64,000 nucleotides of DNA from Gemmatimonadota bacterium (GCA_009841115.1 VXML01000069.1:1-64000); one strand, 5' to 3'; shown: positions 34,886 to 44,441, numbered from the stretch's first letter. The notes: generated from the sequence alone by a model not told the origin. Made by a program: numbers and translations.

Positions 34886-36352
34886 CTATTGCCTTCGCGT
34901 CTGTAGGTAGTCTTCTAGATCGCCGACGATGGTGCGGAAGCACCGCTCGGCCTCGGCGCGAATGTCCGCCCTCTCGCGGCGGCAGTGCAGAGGCCACACT
35001 TGCTCCCGATAGCGCCTTTCGAGGGCATCTTGGTAGGCCGCGGGTAAGGCCGCAATCTGCAACGCGCGAATTTCGCCAAAGCTGATATTCGGCGTGCCCA
35101 CTCCGTTGGCGCAAGCGGCGATCTGCTCGCGGCCTAACCGCGTCTTAAAGAAAAACCAAGCGTAAAACGGATTGAGTCCCTCTAAGCGGATCAAATCAAC
35201 AAAACAACCCACATTGGCCGGCTTGCTCCCCAAATACACCGCGAGGCGATTCCGGCCCAAGGCCCCAGACCCAGACCGCGACAACAGCAAGTCTCCAAGG
35301 CGCACGCGGCTGCGCGGGGGATCGTGCGCACCTGCGGGCGCGACGCACAACAGCGCGCGCTCGTCAAGCCCGGTTTCGGCGATATTGCCTTGCCGGATGA
35401 CCGGCACTCCGGCTTCTACGTGCTGAGGACGGCTACCCGTAACAATCGGCCCGTACGTCAAATGGCAGATGTACTCCCCCAACGGGACCAGTCTCAAGCG
35501 ACCCGCCAAGCGACGCACCGCGGCGCGTCCCTGCCAGAAGCGCGGATCCCAACGCTGGGCGCGCAATGCACGCTGCCCTATGCTCAGGATCGCGGCCTCC
35601 GATTCGCGGCGAGCCGACGCGCCGAGTAAAAGTCGAGCGTGCTGCGCGTACTGCTCTACGCTCGGCCTCTTCCCAACTGGTGCGATCAGCCGTGCCTTGG
35701 TCCGGGCCAGTGACTTGCTACGGCGTAAGACGACCAAGGCCGTCTGCACCTTGTTGAAGGCTCCAGGCAGGGCGACGACAGCCCGCACCTCAGCGCGCGC
35801 TAGCAACCAGTCGCGCACGCCCTGCCGCCGGGCATTGGCGAGAAATCCCTCGGGCAATATCAGGGCCATCCAACCAGTGGGCCGGATCAGTTGTAGTGAG
35901 CGCTCGATAAAAAGCAACTCCACCGGGAAGGAACGCATCTGCTTTTGTCCATCGAGCAGCCCAAAGCGCTGGGCGAGCCGACAGGGTCCATCGGCCCCAA
36001 ACAAATGCAACATCGGTCCCAACTTACCAAAAGGCGGGTTGGCCAACACGCAATCGAACGTCTCATCCGTCACCTCGGGAAAGGTGCCGAGCAAACCGTC
36101 TCCGGTGTAAAAGCGATCCGCTTGGCTGCGTCCCCGCTCGGCTAGCCCCGCGTCAATCTCAATGCCCGTGGTCTGATAGGCTCGTCCGACGGCGGCCAAC
36201 AACGCTCCTTCGCCCGCTGCTGGATCAATCACGCGCGCTCCAGTTCCCAGATCTTTTCCCGCAAGCGTACGCACCGCGTCCCAAACCAACTGCGCGACTG
36301 CTGGGGGTGTAAAGTGCTGCGCTAGAAGCTTCGCGTTTCCTCCGTTACTCAT
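34886..36352 (-). CDS. Orphan N6-adenine DNA methyltransferase with fused specificity domain
   Basis: A 488-residue protein that joins a type I/IIG-like gamma-class methyltransferase (HsdM-like) with a target-recognition domain. QHFTPPAVAQLV and VIDPAAGEGALLAA (SAM motif I) are N-terminal, and the catalytic CVLANPPFGKLG motif IV is near residue 115. After about residue 270 the sequence resembles one half of an HsdS subunit: LVPLGEYICHLTYG, GVPVIRQGNIAE, LRLGDLLLSRSGSG-like and YAWFFFKTRLGREQI. No nuclease motif or restriction gene is adjacent, so it may be a solitary methylase for gene regulation or a remnant of a defence system. Confidence 0.85.
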   Translation of the reverse strand: MSNGGNAKLLAQHFTPPAVAQLVWDAVRTLAGKDLGTGARVIDPAAGEGALLAAVGRAYQTTGIEIDAGLAERGRSQADRFYTGDGLLGTFPEVTDETFDCVLANPPFGKLGPMLHLFGADGPCRLAQRFGLLDGQKQMRSFPVELLFIERSLQLIRPTGWMALILPEGFLANARRQGVRDWLLARAEVRAVVALPGAFNKVQTALVVLRRSKSLARTKARLIAPVGKRPSVEQYAQHARLLLGASARRESEAAILSIGQRALRAQRWDPRFWQGRAAVRRLAGRLRLVPLGEYICHLTYGPIVTGSRPQHVEAGVPVIRQGNIAETGLDERALLCVAPAGAHDPPRSRVRLGDLLLSRSGSGALGRNRLAVYLGSKPANVGCFVDLIRLEGLNPFYAWFFFKTRLGREQIAACANGVGTPNISFGEIRALQIAALPAAYQDALERRYREQVWPLHCRRERADIRAEAERCFRTIVGDLEDYLQTRRQ

Positions 36353-36536
36353 TAGTGTATCCCATTTGGGGCAATAGCCGCTTATGGCGGCTCATCAAAC
36401 GACCTACATAACAAATTGCCGAACAAACCATTGGGCACCCAATACGGTCGTTGGCACACTTTCTGCTAACATCCTAGCCACGCGGGCCGCTAACGGCCTC
36501 ACCCATTCATCCACGCTCATCTTCAGGAGGAACCCC

Positions 36537-36938
36537 ATGCCGACCTTACGGATGCCCAACATCAACCAAGTCGCCCTCAGCGGCCGCTTGGTGCAAGACC
36601 CCGACTTCCGCTTCATGGACAACGGTGCCGCTCGCTTGCGGGGGCGGATCGCCGTCAACCGCTCCTACCGCGACCGCAATCAAGAATGGCAAGAGGAGAC
36701 CTCCTTCTTCGACATCATCCTCTGGCAGAAAGCCGCCGAGACCTTGGCCAAACGCCTGCACAAGGGCACGCCGGTCTTTATCACCGGCCGCCTGCAAAGT
36801 CACTCTTGGCGCGATAGCGACGACCAGCCCCGCTTCCGCGTCCAAGTGCAGGTGCGCAACCTGCAAGTTCTGGAAAGAGATGCAGAAGACATGCAGGAGG
36901 AAAACGTGCAGCAAGAAACCGCCCTCCAAGCGGCTTGA
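36537..36938 (+). CDS. ssb: Single-stranded DNA-binding protein
   Basis: A 133-residue SSB with one OB fold: NQVALSGRLVQDPDFRFMDNG, GRIAVNRSY, SFFDIILWQKAAETLAKRL, KGTPVFITGRLQSHSW and the final strand VQVRNLQVLERD. The start is the ATG at 36537 with AGGAGG eight bases before; an in-frame ATG 153 bases upstream is not used. The C-terminal tail is short and ends in QAA, lacking the acidic D-D-D-I-P-F tip through which SSB recruits repair proteins, so this may be a specialised or accessory SSB. Confidence 0.92.
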   Translation: MPTLRMPNINQVALSGRLVQDPDFRFMDNGAARLRGRIAVNRSYRDRNQEWQEETSFFDIILWQKAAETLAKRLHKGTPVFITGRLQSHSWRDSDDQPRFRVQVQVRNLQVLERDAEDMQEENVQQETALQAA

Positions 36939-37009
36939 GCAAGGAATGTGCGCGGGCACAGGCGGGTGCAGTCGGCGGACGAACGAGACGCGCCGCGCCC
37001 AGCCCGCGC

Positions 37010-38191
37010 TTATTCCGCTCGCTCAAAAAGCGCGGCAATGCCCATCCCCCCGCCAATGCACAGCGCAGCTATACCCAGCCTGACGCTATGCTGCTGTATC
37101 TGGTGTAAAAGCGTGGTGGCAATGCGCGCGCCACTGGCACCGACCGCGTGGCCGATGGCAATGGCTCCGCCTTGGACGTTGACCTTATCCCAGTCCCAAT
37201 CCAACTCCCGCCCCACAGCCAAGCTCTGGGCGGCGAATGCTTCGTTGAGTTCGATCCGATCTACATCTTCGAGCCGGGTCCCAGTCTGGGCCAACAGTTT
37301 GCGGATCGCAGGTGCCGGGCCGATGCCCATGATGCGGGGATCGACGCCAGCACTGGCTGTGCCCCGGAGATAGGCCAGCGGTACCAACCCGCGCGCCTTA
37401 GCCCCTTCTTCAGTCATCAACAGCAACGCAGCGGCCCCATCGTTGATTCCCGAAGCATTGCCCGCGGTCACGGTCCCGTCTTTCTTGAAAGCCGGTTTGA
37501 GCTGACTTAGCTGCTCGACGGTAGTCCCGGGGCGCGGATGCTCATCTGTTGCAAAGACGGTCTCCCCACCTTTTTGCGCGATGGAGATAGGCACGATCTG
37601 ACCTTTAAACGCCTCCTGCTCTTGGGCGCTGGCCCACCGTTGTTGGCTCCGCGCGGCGAATTGGTCCTGCTCGGCGCGAGTAATCCCGTATTCTGCGGCC
37701 AAGTTCTCGGCCGTAACCCCCATGTGGCAGTCGTAAAAACAATCCCACAGCCCATCGAGCAATAGCATGTCCTCGACTTGGCCGTGACCTAGTCGCTGAC
37801 CCCATCGCCCGCCGTGCAGGACGTAGGGTGCCTGGCTCATGTTCTCCATGCCCCCCGCCAGCACTACCTCGGCCTCGCCGGCCCGCAGGCTCTGGGCGGC
37901 CAGCGCAACCGCCTTCAACCCCGAGCCGCAGAGCTTGTTGACCGTCATCGACGGCACCTCGTACGGCAACCCGGCAGCGATGGTCGCTTGGCGCGCCGGA
38001 TTAGCCCCGGCCCCGCCCTGATACACCATCCCCATCAACACCTCATCCACTTCGCTCGCTTCCACTTGGCACTCCTTCAATGCCGCGGCGAGCACCTTGC
38101 CGCCCAACTCCGCCGCCGTCACGTCTTGCAGTTCACCGCCAAAGCGGCCCGTGGCTGTACGCCGGGCGCTAACTACAACTGGATCTACCAT
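37010..38191 (-). CDS. Acetyl-CoA C-acetyltransferase (thiolase)
   Basis: A 393-residue thiolase, which condenses two acetyl-CoA or cleaves 3-ketoacyl-CoA. The acyl-accepting cysteine is in NKLCGSGLKAV (about residue 90), followed by GGMENMSQAPYVL, the NEAFAAQ block, GHAVGASGARI and the C-terminal active-site CIGGGMGIAALFE. The true start is ATG 38191, preceded by AAAGG; the open frame continues upstream only by reading through the antisense of tRNA-Ala. No other fatty-acid or PHB gene is adjacent, so pathway direction is open. Confidence 0.95.
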   Translation of the reverse strand: MVDPVVVSARRTATGRFGGELQDVTAAELGGKVLAAALKECQVEASEVDEVLMGMVYQGGAGANPARQATIAAGLPYEVPSMTVNKLCGSGLKAVALAAQSLRAGEAEVVLAGGMENMSQAPYVLHGGRWGQRLGHGQVEDMLLLDGLWDCFYDCHMGVTAENLAAEYGITRAEQDQFAARSQQRWASAQEQEAFKGQIVPISIAQKGGETVFATDEHPRPGTTVEQLSQLKPAFKKDGTVTAGNASGINDGAAALLLMTEEGAKARGLVPLAYLRGTASAGVDPRIMGIGPAPAIRKLLAQTGTRLEDVDRIELNEAFAAQSLAVGRELDWDWDKVNVQGGAIAIGHAVGASGARIATTLLHQIQQHSVRLGIAALCIGGGMGIAALFERAE

Positions 38192-38221
38192 GTTTTTACC
38201 TTTCGCTTCTGCGTGACCGCG

Positions 38222-38250
38222 TTGACGCGGTGCAGCCACTAACTTAACTT
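38222..38250 (+). promoter_or_regulatory. Putative promoter of tRNA-Ala
   Basis: TTGACG (38222-38227) is followed after 17 bases by TAACTT (38245-38250), fitting a sigma70-type -35/-10 pair. It lies 17 bases before the tRNA, the right distance for a short 5' leader. The -10 match is weak. Confidence 0.4.
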
Positions 38251-38266
38251 TTTTCACACTGGATAT

Positions 38267-38342
38267 GGGGCTGTAGCTCAGCTGGGAGAGCGCGGGCTTT
38301 GCAAGCCTGAGGTCGTCGGTTCGATCCCGATCAGCTCCACCA
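38267..38342 (+). tRNA. tRNA-Ala (anticodon UGC)
   Basis: A complete 76-base cloverleaf. The acceptor strands GGGGCTG and CAGCTCC pair with one G-T; the D arm is GCTC/GAGC, and the anticodon stem is CGGGC/GCCTG with loop TTTGCAA and anticodon TGC at 38300-38302. The T arm has GGTTCGATCC. The 3' CCA is encoded. The gene lies opposite to and 75 bases upstream of the thiolase gene. Confidence 0.98.
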
Positions 38343-38398
38343 AACATCGCGGCGCAGTCGATGGTTGGCACCAGTTCCGCCGCAACGCCTGATTCCTG

Positions 38399-38668
38399 TT
38401 ACAAAGAGCGATATACAGCGCTGCGATGGTCTATGTGGTTGACACTAACCTGTCTTGCGACGTCATCAATCTCATAGATGACGCGGTACCGACCAACGCG
38501 AATCCTATAATGCCGCTCATATCCCTGAATCTTACGAACACCGGATGGACGTGGATTTGCTGAGAGGTTATCCACTGCAGAGGCGATTTGTCTCCTTACA
38601 TCCAAGGGCAATCTGCGAAAATCCCTAGCACCAGAAGAGGTAAATTGAACAGAGTATCGTTCAGCCAC
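38399..38668 (-). CDS. RelE/ParE-type toxin
   Basis: An 89-residue basic protein of the RelE superfamily. The pattern YSVQFTSSGARDFRRLPLDVRRQI, NPRPSGVRKIQGYERHYRIRVGRYRVIYEID and the final VNHIDHRSAVYRSL match RelE toxins, with Arg and Tyr/His residues that in RelE cut mRNA on the ribosome. It overlaps the upstream antitoxin gene by 8 bases in the usual antitoxin-toxin order. Slightly AT-richer than neighbours, consistent with mobility. Confidence 0.93.
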   Translation of the reverse strand: MAERYSVQFTSSGARDFRRLPLDVRRQIASAVDNLSANPRPSGVRKIQGYERHYRIRVGRYRVIYEIDDVARQVSVNHIDHRSAVYRSL

Positions 38669-38864
38669 CTGTGCTCCTCTGCCGTTCTACCTCTGCCTCC
38701 ATTTCCGCCTTCAGTACTTCCCATGGGATTGTGGATTCTCCCTGTCTGGCCTCGATAATCATGCCATCGTATATGTCTTCCCAAAGTTCGCCCCATTCCT
38801 CAAGGTCAATGAGGACTGATTTCGCGTTGCCGTGTTCATCGACTAGAAATTGGATACCTTTCAT
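38661..38864 (-). CDS. Antitoxin of the RelE-type pair
   Basis: A 67-residue acidic protein located just before the toxin gene, overlapping it by 8 bases. It begins IQFLVDEHGNAKSVLIDLEEWGEL, a DNA-binding/Phd-YefM-like strand-helix layout, followed by an acidic helical tail (VLKAEMEAEVERQRS) that would wrap the toxin. GAAAGGAC precedes the start. The exact antitoxin family is not certain. Confidence 0.85.
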   Translation of the reverse strand: MKGIQFLVDEHGNAKSVLIDLEEWGELWEDIYDGMIIEARQGESTIPWEVLKAEMEAEVERQRSTGG

Positions 38865-38978
38865 GGTCTGATTGTCCTTTCAAGCAATTGCTGGATTTTT
38901 ACAAAAAATAAACCTTGCTCAGCCTAAAGGCGAGAAATTTTCGCCGCTCTCCGCTTCGCACTCTCCATGGAGGCCAAG

Positions 38979-40553
38979 ATGCCGCACGACAAATGGAGGC
39001 TCATCTACGTCAGCGACCCCTCGGGCAATGCCAACTACGATTTTGACCCGGGCAATGCGCGTCCCCTCATCACCTCACACCCTGCCAAGCCAGAGGAGCT
39101 GAAGCGCATAATCGACAACGTCGCCGCCAACAGACCCGATACCTTTATCCAAGAGGTCTATAACGCTGGCTGGACCTTGTACTTTCGCTCCCCGCGCTTC
39201 GAGTACGACGCCCGTCCCCAGCACCGGCGCTTTATTCCCATGATGGACGATGGAATCATGCCGCTGCAGGTGATGCTCGACCAAGCCCGCAAGCACGGGA
39301 TGAATTTTCTCGCTGGCTTTCGCATGAACGACAGCCACGGCGCACCCGACCAAGGAGGGATGTTTCTCCACAAAAACCCGCAGTGGAAAATTGCGGAAAT
39401 GCCGCAGGGCACGGCCTTTGTTCCCGGCAACAGGATGGATTTTACCTTTGCCGAGGTGCGCGATTACCTCTTTTCAGTGATGAAGGAAGTCGTCGATCAA
39501 TTCGACGTAGATGGGCTTGAGTTGGTCTTCCGCGAAGGTCTCTACTTTCCGGCTCCCCAAGGCGATAGAAGCCTAGCGTGTGAGCGCCAACCGCTTATGA
39601 CTGAATTGGTCCAGCGGGTGCGGGACATGCTGGACCAAGCCGGGAGCAGCCGGGGCCGCGACCTGCTGTTGGGGGTCCGCGTTCCGGAGACGCTGGAGGA
39701 GTGCCACAACTGCGGTCTCGACGTGCCCACCTGGATAGCGGAAGCGCTCATCAACTACGTCGCTCCCCAAGACGCCATGTATTCGGATTGCAACGCTCCA
39801 CACCAAGAATTCAGCCAACTCACCAAGGACACCAAGTGTGAACTCATCCCCGGCCTCCTCCCCTATTGCGCCAACCTCGACCGCACCGGTCCGCCGTTGA
39901 CGCTCGAAAACTACCGCGCCTTGGCCCACTCGTTTGCCCGCCAAGGTGCCGACGGAGTCTCCATGTACAACTTTCAGATGCACTGGGATGCCTTCTGGAA
40001 AGCGAGCCGCGATCCAGGGCCAGAGGCCATGTATCCCTTGGCCCTTAGCTACCTGCGAGAACTGCGGGATCCGGCCAAAATTGCCGCTGGCGCGCGACAC
40101 TATCTCTTTCACCCCATGTGGGGCGGCTCTACGGCCTTTGGATCTCCGGGCAAGACCGCAGGTGGAATTGTCAGAGACGCTAAGATCCACCTTGAGCGGA
40201 CAGAGCAGCAACCTTACGGGCAGTATCATTTTCGCCTGTACGAAAACTTCGACGAGATCGTCTTTGCCAAACTATTCTTTCGCGCTACGGGCTTGGGGCC
40301 GTACGACCAAATTGCGGTCGATATCAACGGCACGGCCATCCCCGCCGACAGAGTACGCCACATCTGGCACAGCGACGGTCGGCACCCGAATCAAGGGCGA
40401 CCGCTCCCTGCGCATACGACCTGTATTATCGATCTGTCGTCGCCCCCCATACGCGACGGCGACAATGCCCTCGGCGTCCGCTTGCTATTCTCCGGCCTCC
40501 CCGAAGGGGCTGTCGTCATCGACGAACTAGAAGTGACTGTGCTACCGCGATAA
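38979..40553 (+). CDS. Glycoside-hydrolase-like TIM-barrel protein
   Basis: A 524-residue protein with no signal peptide. The first 370 residues look like a TIM barrel of the glycosyl-hydrolase-like kind: TFIQEVYNAGWTLYF, FLAGFRMNDSHGAP, VDGLELVFREGLYF and GADGVSMYNFQMHWDAFW, with acidic residues at strand ends. The C-terminal 140 residues are beta-rich (IAVDINGTAIPADRVRHIW), as in accessory domains. The ATG at 38979 is preferred to one 12 bases earlier because GGAGG lies 5-6 bases before it. Substrate unknown. It precedes two ABC transporter genes by 27 bases and may share a transcript. Confidence 0.7.
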   Translation: MPHDKWRLIYVSDPSGNANYDFDPGNARPLITSHPAKPEELKRIIDNVAANRPDTFIQEVYNAGWTLYFRSPRFEYDARPQHRRFIPMMDDGIMPLQVMLDQARKHGMNFLAGFRMNDSHGAPDQGGMFLHKNPQWKIAEMPQGTAFVPGNRMDFTFAEVRDYLFSVMKEVVDQFDVDGLELVFREGLYFPAPQGDRSLACERQPLMTELVQRVRDMLDQAGSSRGRDLLLGVRVPETLEECHNCGLDVPTWIAEALINYVAPQDAMYSDCNAPHQEFSQLTKDTKCELIPGLLPYCANLDRTGPPLTLENYRALAHSFARQGADGVSMYNFQMHWDAFWKASRDPGPEAMYPLALSYLRELRDPAKIAAGARHYLFHPMWGGSTAFGSPGKTAGGIVRDAKIHLERTEQQPYGQYHFRLYENFDEIVFAKLFFRATGLGPYDQIAVDINGTAIPADRVRHIWHSDGRHPNQGRPLPAHTTCIIDLSSPPIRDGDNALGVRLLFSGLPEGAVVIDELEVTVLPR

Positions 40554-40580
40554 CTCCCGCTTTTCAGCTAAGGAGGAACC

Positions 40581-42494
40581 TTGTCGAGGAGCGATCCCGA
40601 GTTCTGGAATCGGCGCACGAGCGCGACGGCTATATGGACTAACCTGCGCTGGACCTTCGTCCACATCTGGGCGCACGGGCGGGCCCCGGCCTTGGGCATC
40701 GTCGCCGTGCAGATACTCTTGGGTATCCAACCCGCACTGCTCATCTACATTACCCAGCACCTCATCGACACCGTTGTCGCCTCCGCCGGTGCGGGAGGAG
40801 TTGGCTTTGAACAAACTCTGCCGTGGCTTCTCGCATTCGGTCTCGTCCTCCTGCTCACAAGCGATGTGCTGTGGCAGATCCGGGACGCGCTCCACCTGCG
40901 GCTCGAACAGAACCTCGAACACGCACTAGGCCGCCGCTTTCTGGCCAAGGCGTCGCGGCTGCCGCTCGTCTTCTTTGAGGTGAGCGCGTCTTATGATCGC
41001 TTGGAACGCGCCAAAAATCCGGGCTTGAAGCTCGATCGGTTCTTCTTCGCGGCCATGCACCTATTCCAAGCCGGCATCCGAGTCCTCTCCATTACAGCCA
41101 TGTTCGTCCCGGTCTCTCTGTGGATCTCGCTGGCTCTTCTAGTCGTACTGTTACCGCAGATCCGGCTGGCGATTGAACAAAGCCGGCGTTTTATGAGCTT
41201 CACCTACGGCCAGACCGAGGAAATGCGCCGGGCCGGCTATGTCGATCGGGTCCTAACCGGGCGGGGCGAACAAAAAGAGATGCGCCTCTTTGCCCTCCGC
41301 CATACGCTGAGCCAGCGGTGGCGGGCCATGCGCCAAGCATTGCGGAAGCAACTCTGGCGACAACAGCAGCAGCAGGTTCGCGGGGGCCTTCCCATCACCT
41401 GTTTGCGTTTCGGCGTCTCGGCCGGTGTCGCCGTTGCGCTGGCCTATTTTCTCGGCGACCGGCTCCTCACGCCCGGCCGCTTTGTCGCCCTGTTCCGGGG
41501 AGTGGACGACATGCTAAGGGCCGGTTCCAGCCTCGGCCATTCTTCGCGGGAACTGCAAAACCAAAGCGCTGAAATCAGCTATGTGCGCGAGTTTCTCGAC
41601 CTGCCCGAGAAGGACGCCGCTTGGATGCAACGACCACCGACCGACCGCGAGCCAACCCGGCTCTTCCCCAAACCGCTACGCGAGGGGTTTGCCGTCAAAG
41701 ATGTCTGGTTTTCCTATCCGGCCGCGGACGCTGCCGAGGGCGAGAACCCCCGTCCCGTCCTGCGAGGCGTGAGCCTGCACCTTGAGCCAGGAGAACGAGT
41801 AGCCCTCGTCGGCGCAAACGGCGCGGGAAAATCGACCCTCGCCAAGCTCTTGCTGGGCCTGTACCAACCAGCATCGGGCGAGATCACCGTCGATGGCGTC
41901 CACTACGACGCGATCGACCGAACGAGCCTTGCGAACGCAGTGAGTGCCGCGTTCCAAGACTTCTTCAACTTTGAACTCACCGCCTCCCAGTCAATTGGAA
42001 TCGGTGCCCTCGGCAGCGGTGATAGCGACCAAGAAGCCGACCTGTGGCCAGCGTGGCTGCCACCCGATCCAGCAGTGGTAGAAAACGCAGCGCGGCGAGC
42101 CGGCGTCGATGCCATCACCGCACGCCTGCCCCAAGGCTACGACACCCCGGTGGGGCACGTCCTCGACGGCGGGCAAGGGCTTTCCGGGGGCGAGTGGCAG
42201 CGCATGGCCATTGCCCGCGCATTCATCCGCCAGCCCGAGTTGCTGATCCTCGACGAGCCGACCGCGGCGCTGGACCCCATGGCCGAGGCCGAGGTGTACC
42301 GGCAGTTCGGCGAGCTGCTCGCCGGTCACACTGCGCTGTTGATCAGCCATCGGCTTGGCTCGGCCCGCATGGCCGACCGCATTCTCGTCCTCAAGGACGG
42401 TCGCATCGTCGAGCAAGGCCCCCACGACGACCTAGTGGCAAAGGGCGGCGTGTACGCTGCCATGTGGGAGGAACAAGCCTCGTGGTACCAGTAA
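40581..42494 (+). CDS. ABC transporter, fused permease and ATPase (first half)
   Basis: A 637-residue type IV ABC exporter-like half-transporter. Six membrane helices fall within residues 20-340 and the ATPase spans about 365-637. The ATPase has Walker A GANGAGKSTLAKLL, signature LSGGEWQRMAIARAF, Walker B LLILDEPTAALDP and the switch His in LISHRLGSARM; all catalytic residues are present. The start is a TTG preceded by AAGGAGG. It is followed by a second half-transporter overlapping its end, so a heterodimeric exporter is likely. Cargo unknown; the preceding glycosidase-like gene may hint at a carbohydrate or peptide substrate. Confidence 0.92.
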   Translation: MSRSDPEFWNRRTSATAIWTNLRWTFVHIWAHGRAPALGIVAVQILLGIQPALLIYITQHLIDTVVASAGAGGVGFEQTLPWLLAFGLVLLLTSDVLWQIRDALHLRLEQNLEHALGRRFLAKASRLPLVFFEVSASYDRLERAKNPGLKLDRFFFAAMHLFQAGIRVLSITAMFVPVSLWISLALLVVLLPQIRLAIEQSRRFMSFTYGQTEEMRRAGYVDRVLTGRGEQKEMRLFALRHTLSQRWRAMRQALRKQLWRQQQQQVRGGLPITCLRFGVSAGVAVALAYFLGDRLLTPGRFVALFRGVDDMLRAGSSLGHSSRELQNQSAEISYVREFLDLPEKDAAWMQRPPTDREPTRLFPKPLREGFAVKDVWFSYPAADAAEGENPRPVLRGVSLHLEPGERVALVGANGAGKSTLAKLLLGLYQPASGEITVDGVHYDAIDRTSLANAVSAAFQDFFNFELTASQSIGIGALGSGDSDQEADLWPAWLPPDPAVVENAARRAGVDAITARLPQGYDTPVGHVLDGGQGLSGGEWQRMAIARAFIRQPELLILDEPTAALDPMAEAEVYRQFGELLAGHTALLISHRLGSARMADRILVLKDGRIVEQGPHDDLVAKGGVYAAMWEEQASWYQ

Positions 42495-44305
42495 TCCTAC
42501 AAGATACAACGGTGGTTCGCCCGCCTATCATGCGTACGCTCTTGCGCTTTCTGAGGTGGATGATCCAGACAGACCCCCGCTACTCCATCGTCCTACTGGT
42601 GCTCCAGTTCGCCACCGGTCTGCTGCCAGCCGCGTCGATATGGGTTATGCGGGCATTCTTCGATCGCAGCCTCGCGGTGTACGAAGGGAACCTGCCCGTA
42701 GAGGACATGCTGGTGTGGATCGCTCTTTGGGTCGTGCTGGCACTCGCGCACGAAGTGTTCAGGTTGGAGCTCTTCTTTTTACTAGTTGATCGGCTAAAAC
42801 AGGAACTAGAAGACCGGCTACTCACCCAACTCCAGCACAAAGCAAGCGTCCTGCGACTCGAGACCTTCGAGCGCGCCGATTTCCACGATGTGCTGCGCCG
42901 GGCACAAGAAGCAGCCTCGCCCGGCTTTTTTCTCAACCTCATCGGCGAGATCCACACGATAATCACCGGAATGCTGACGGTCGTCTCCGTCGCCTTGGTC
43001 GTCGGGCTGTGGAATCCGCTGCTCCTGATCGCCATCGCCTTGGTCTCACTGCCGCCGCCGCTAGCGCGGGTGCTCCAAGAGAAGAACACCTTTTACCTTA
43101 AGCGCGAGCAGACCCAGCGCGAGCGCCTGCGGGCCTACTTGGAGCGCATTCTCACCGAGCGCGCTGCCGCCAAGGAAGTGCGAGTCTTCAACCTTGGATC
43201 GTCCCTGCTCGGTTGGTGGGGATATCTCTACTGGCAGGTGGCCGACCGACTCTTTCAGCAGAAACGCTCGCAGTCTCTGGTCAATATCTTGCTATCGACT
43301 TTCAGCTTGGCCGGTCTGGCCGCCGGCATCGGCTGGTCGGCTTGGGCCGTGGCTAACGGCGGCCTCTCCCCCGGGCAGTTCGCCGCCATGATGGTGGCGC
43401 TGCAGCAAGTCAGCACGCATGTCGATTTGGTCTTCTGGCGGTTTGGTTATCTCGCCAATCGCCTCCTGTACATCGCCGATCTCTTCACCTACCTCGACTT
43501 GGGACCGGAAGAGCCAAAGGATGGCGTGCCAATCGACAACGTCGGCGAGGTCCCGATTGCAGCCACCGGTCTCTCTTTCCGCTATCCGCAGGCACAACGC
43601 CCGGCAATCGACGACATCTCATTCACCATCCAACCCGGCGAGCGCGTGGCCCTCGTCGGTGCCAACGGCTCGGGCAAGACCACGCTCGTCAAAGTATTGT
43701 TAGGATTGTTCCACCCCACTCAGGGAAAGGTGCTCTACGGCAATGTCGATCTGAACCGGGTGGATCGGAACGGCCATTGGGACCAATCGGCCGCAGTGTT
43801 CCAAGACTACACCCGTTTTGCATTTTCTTTAGGCGAAAACATCGGCTTGGGGCGCACCGAGCAAATGAGCGACCAAGCAGCCGTTGAGCGTGCCGCGCAC
43901 CAAGGCGGAGCCGCCCCCATCGCCGAGCAACTGCCAGAGCACTACCACACCCTTCTCACCAAGGAATTTGCCGGCGGCACCGAACTGTCCGGCGGCGAGT
44001 GGCAGCGCGTCGCCATCTCGAGAGGATTCATGCGCAACGCCGCCCTGATCGTACTCGACGAGCCGACCGCGTCGCTCGATCCCCAAGCCGAAGCCGACGT
44101 ATTCCGGCGCTTCCTCGCCATGTCCGGCGAGCGGACCACCATCGTGGTCTCTCACCGCTTGGGATCAGCCCGTCTGTGCGACCGGATCTTAGTGCTAAAA
44201 GAGGGACGCCTGCTCGAAAACGGGACGCACGATGAATTGCTGTCTCAAGGGGGAGAATACGCCCGCTTATGGGCTTTGCAGGCGCAGTGGTACGGCGAGG
44301 GATAG
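42482..44305 (+). CDS. ABC transporter, fused permease and ATPase (second half)
   Basis: A 607-residue partner of the upstream ABC gene. Membrane region residues 30-330, then an ATPase with GANGSGKTTLVKVLLG, LSGGEWQRVAISRGF, LIVLDEPTASLDP and VVSHRLGSARLCD, all canonical, so neither ATP site looks degenerate on this subunit. The frame is open far upstream inside the previous gene. I place the start at the GTG at 42482 because GGGAGGAA lies about 10 bases before it and it overlaps the previous stop by 13 bases; ATG 42530 is an alternative. Confidence 0.9.
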   Translation: MVPVILQDTTVVRPPIMRTLLRFLRWMIQTDPRYSIVLLVLQFATGLLPAASIWVMRAFFDRSLAVYEGNLPVEDMLVWIALWVVLALAHEVFRLELFFLLVDRLKQELEDRLLTQLQHKASVLRLETFERADFHDVLRRAQEAASPGFFLNLIGEIHTIITGMLTVVSVALVVGLWNPLLLIAIALVSLPPPLARVLQEKNTFYLKREQTQRERLRAYLERILTERAAAKEVRVFNLGSSLLGWWGYLYWQVADRLFQQKRSQSLVNILLSTFSLAGLAAGIGWSAWAVANGGLSPGQFAAMMVALQQVSTHVDLVFWRFGYLANRLLYIADLFTYLDLGPEEPKDGVPIDNVGEVPIAATGLSFRYPQAQRPAIDDISFTIQPGERVALVGANGSGKTTLVKVLLGLFHPTQGKVLYGNVDLNRVDRNGHWDQSAAVFQDYTRFAFSLGENIGLGRTEQMSDQAAVERAAHQGGAAPIAEQLPEHYHTLLTKEFAGGTELSGGEWQRVAISRGFMRNAALIVLDEPTASLDPQAEADVFRRFLAMSGERTTIVVSHRLGSARLCDRILVLKEGRLLENGTHDELLSQGGEYARLWALQAQWYGEG

Positions 44306-44441
44306 GGCTTGCCTGGGGCCGCGGTGGGAGGTACTTTTAGCACGCATTTCTAGGCTCGATCCGTCCGGCGAATCCGCAACCAAGAGATTGTCTATGAGTG
44401 CATTGCACGCGCCCACGCTCAGCGCCGCCGCTTCGTGAACC

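Noticed and set aside
38192..38371. N-terminal extension of the thiolase frame across the tRNA-Ala antisense
   Set aside because: The extra residues are the antisense reading of the tRNA, a common false translation; the ATG at 38191 with a ribosome site gives the normal thiolase start.
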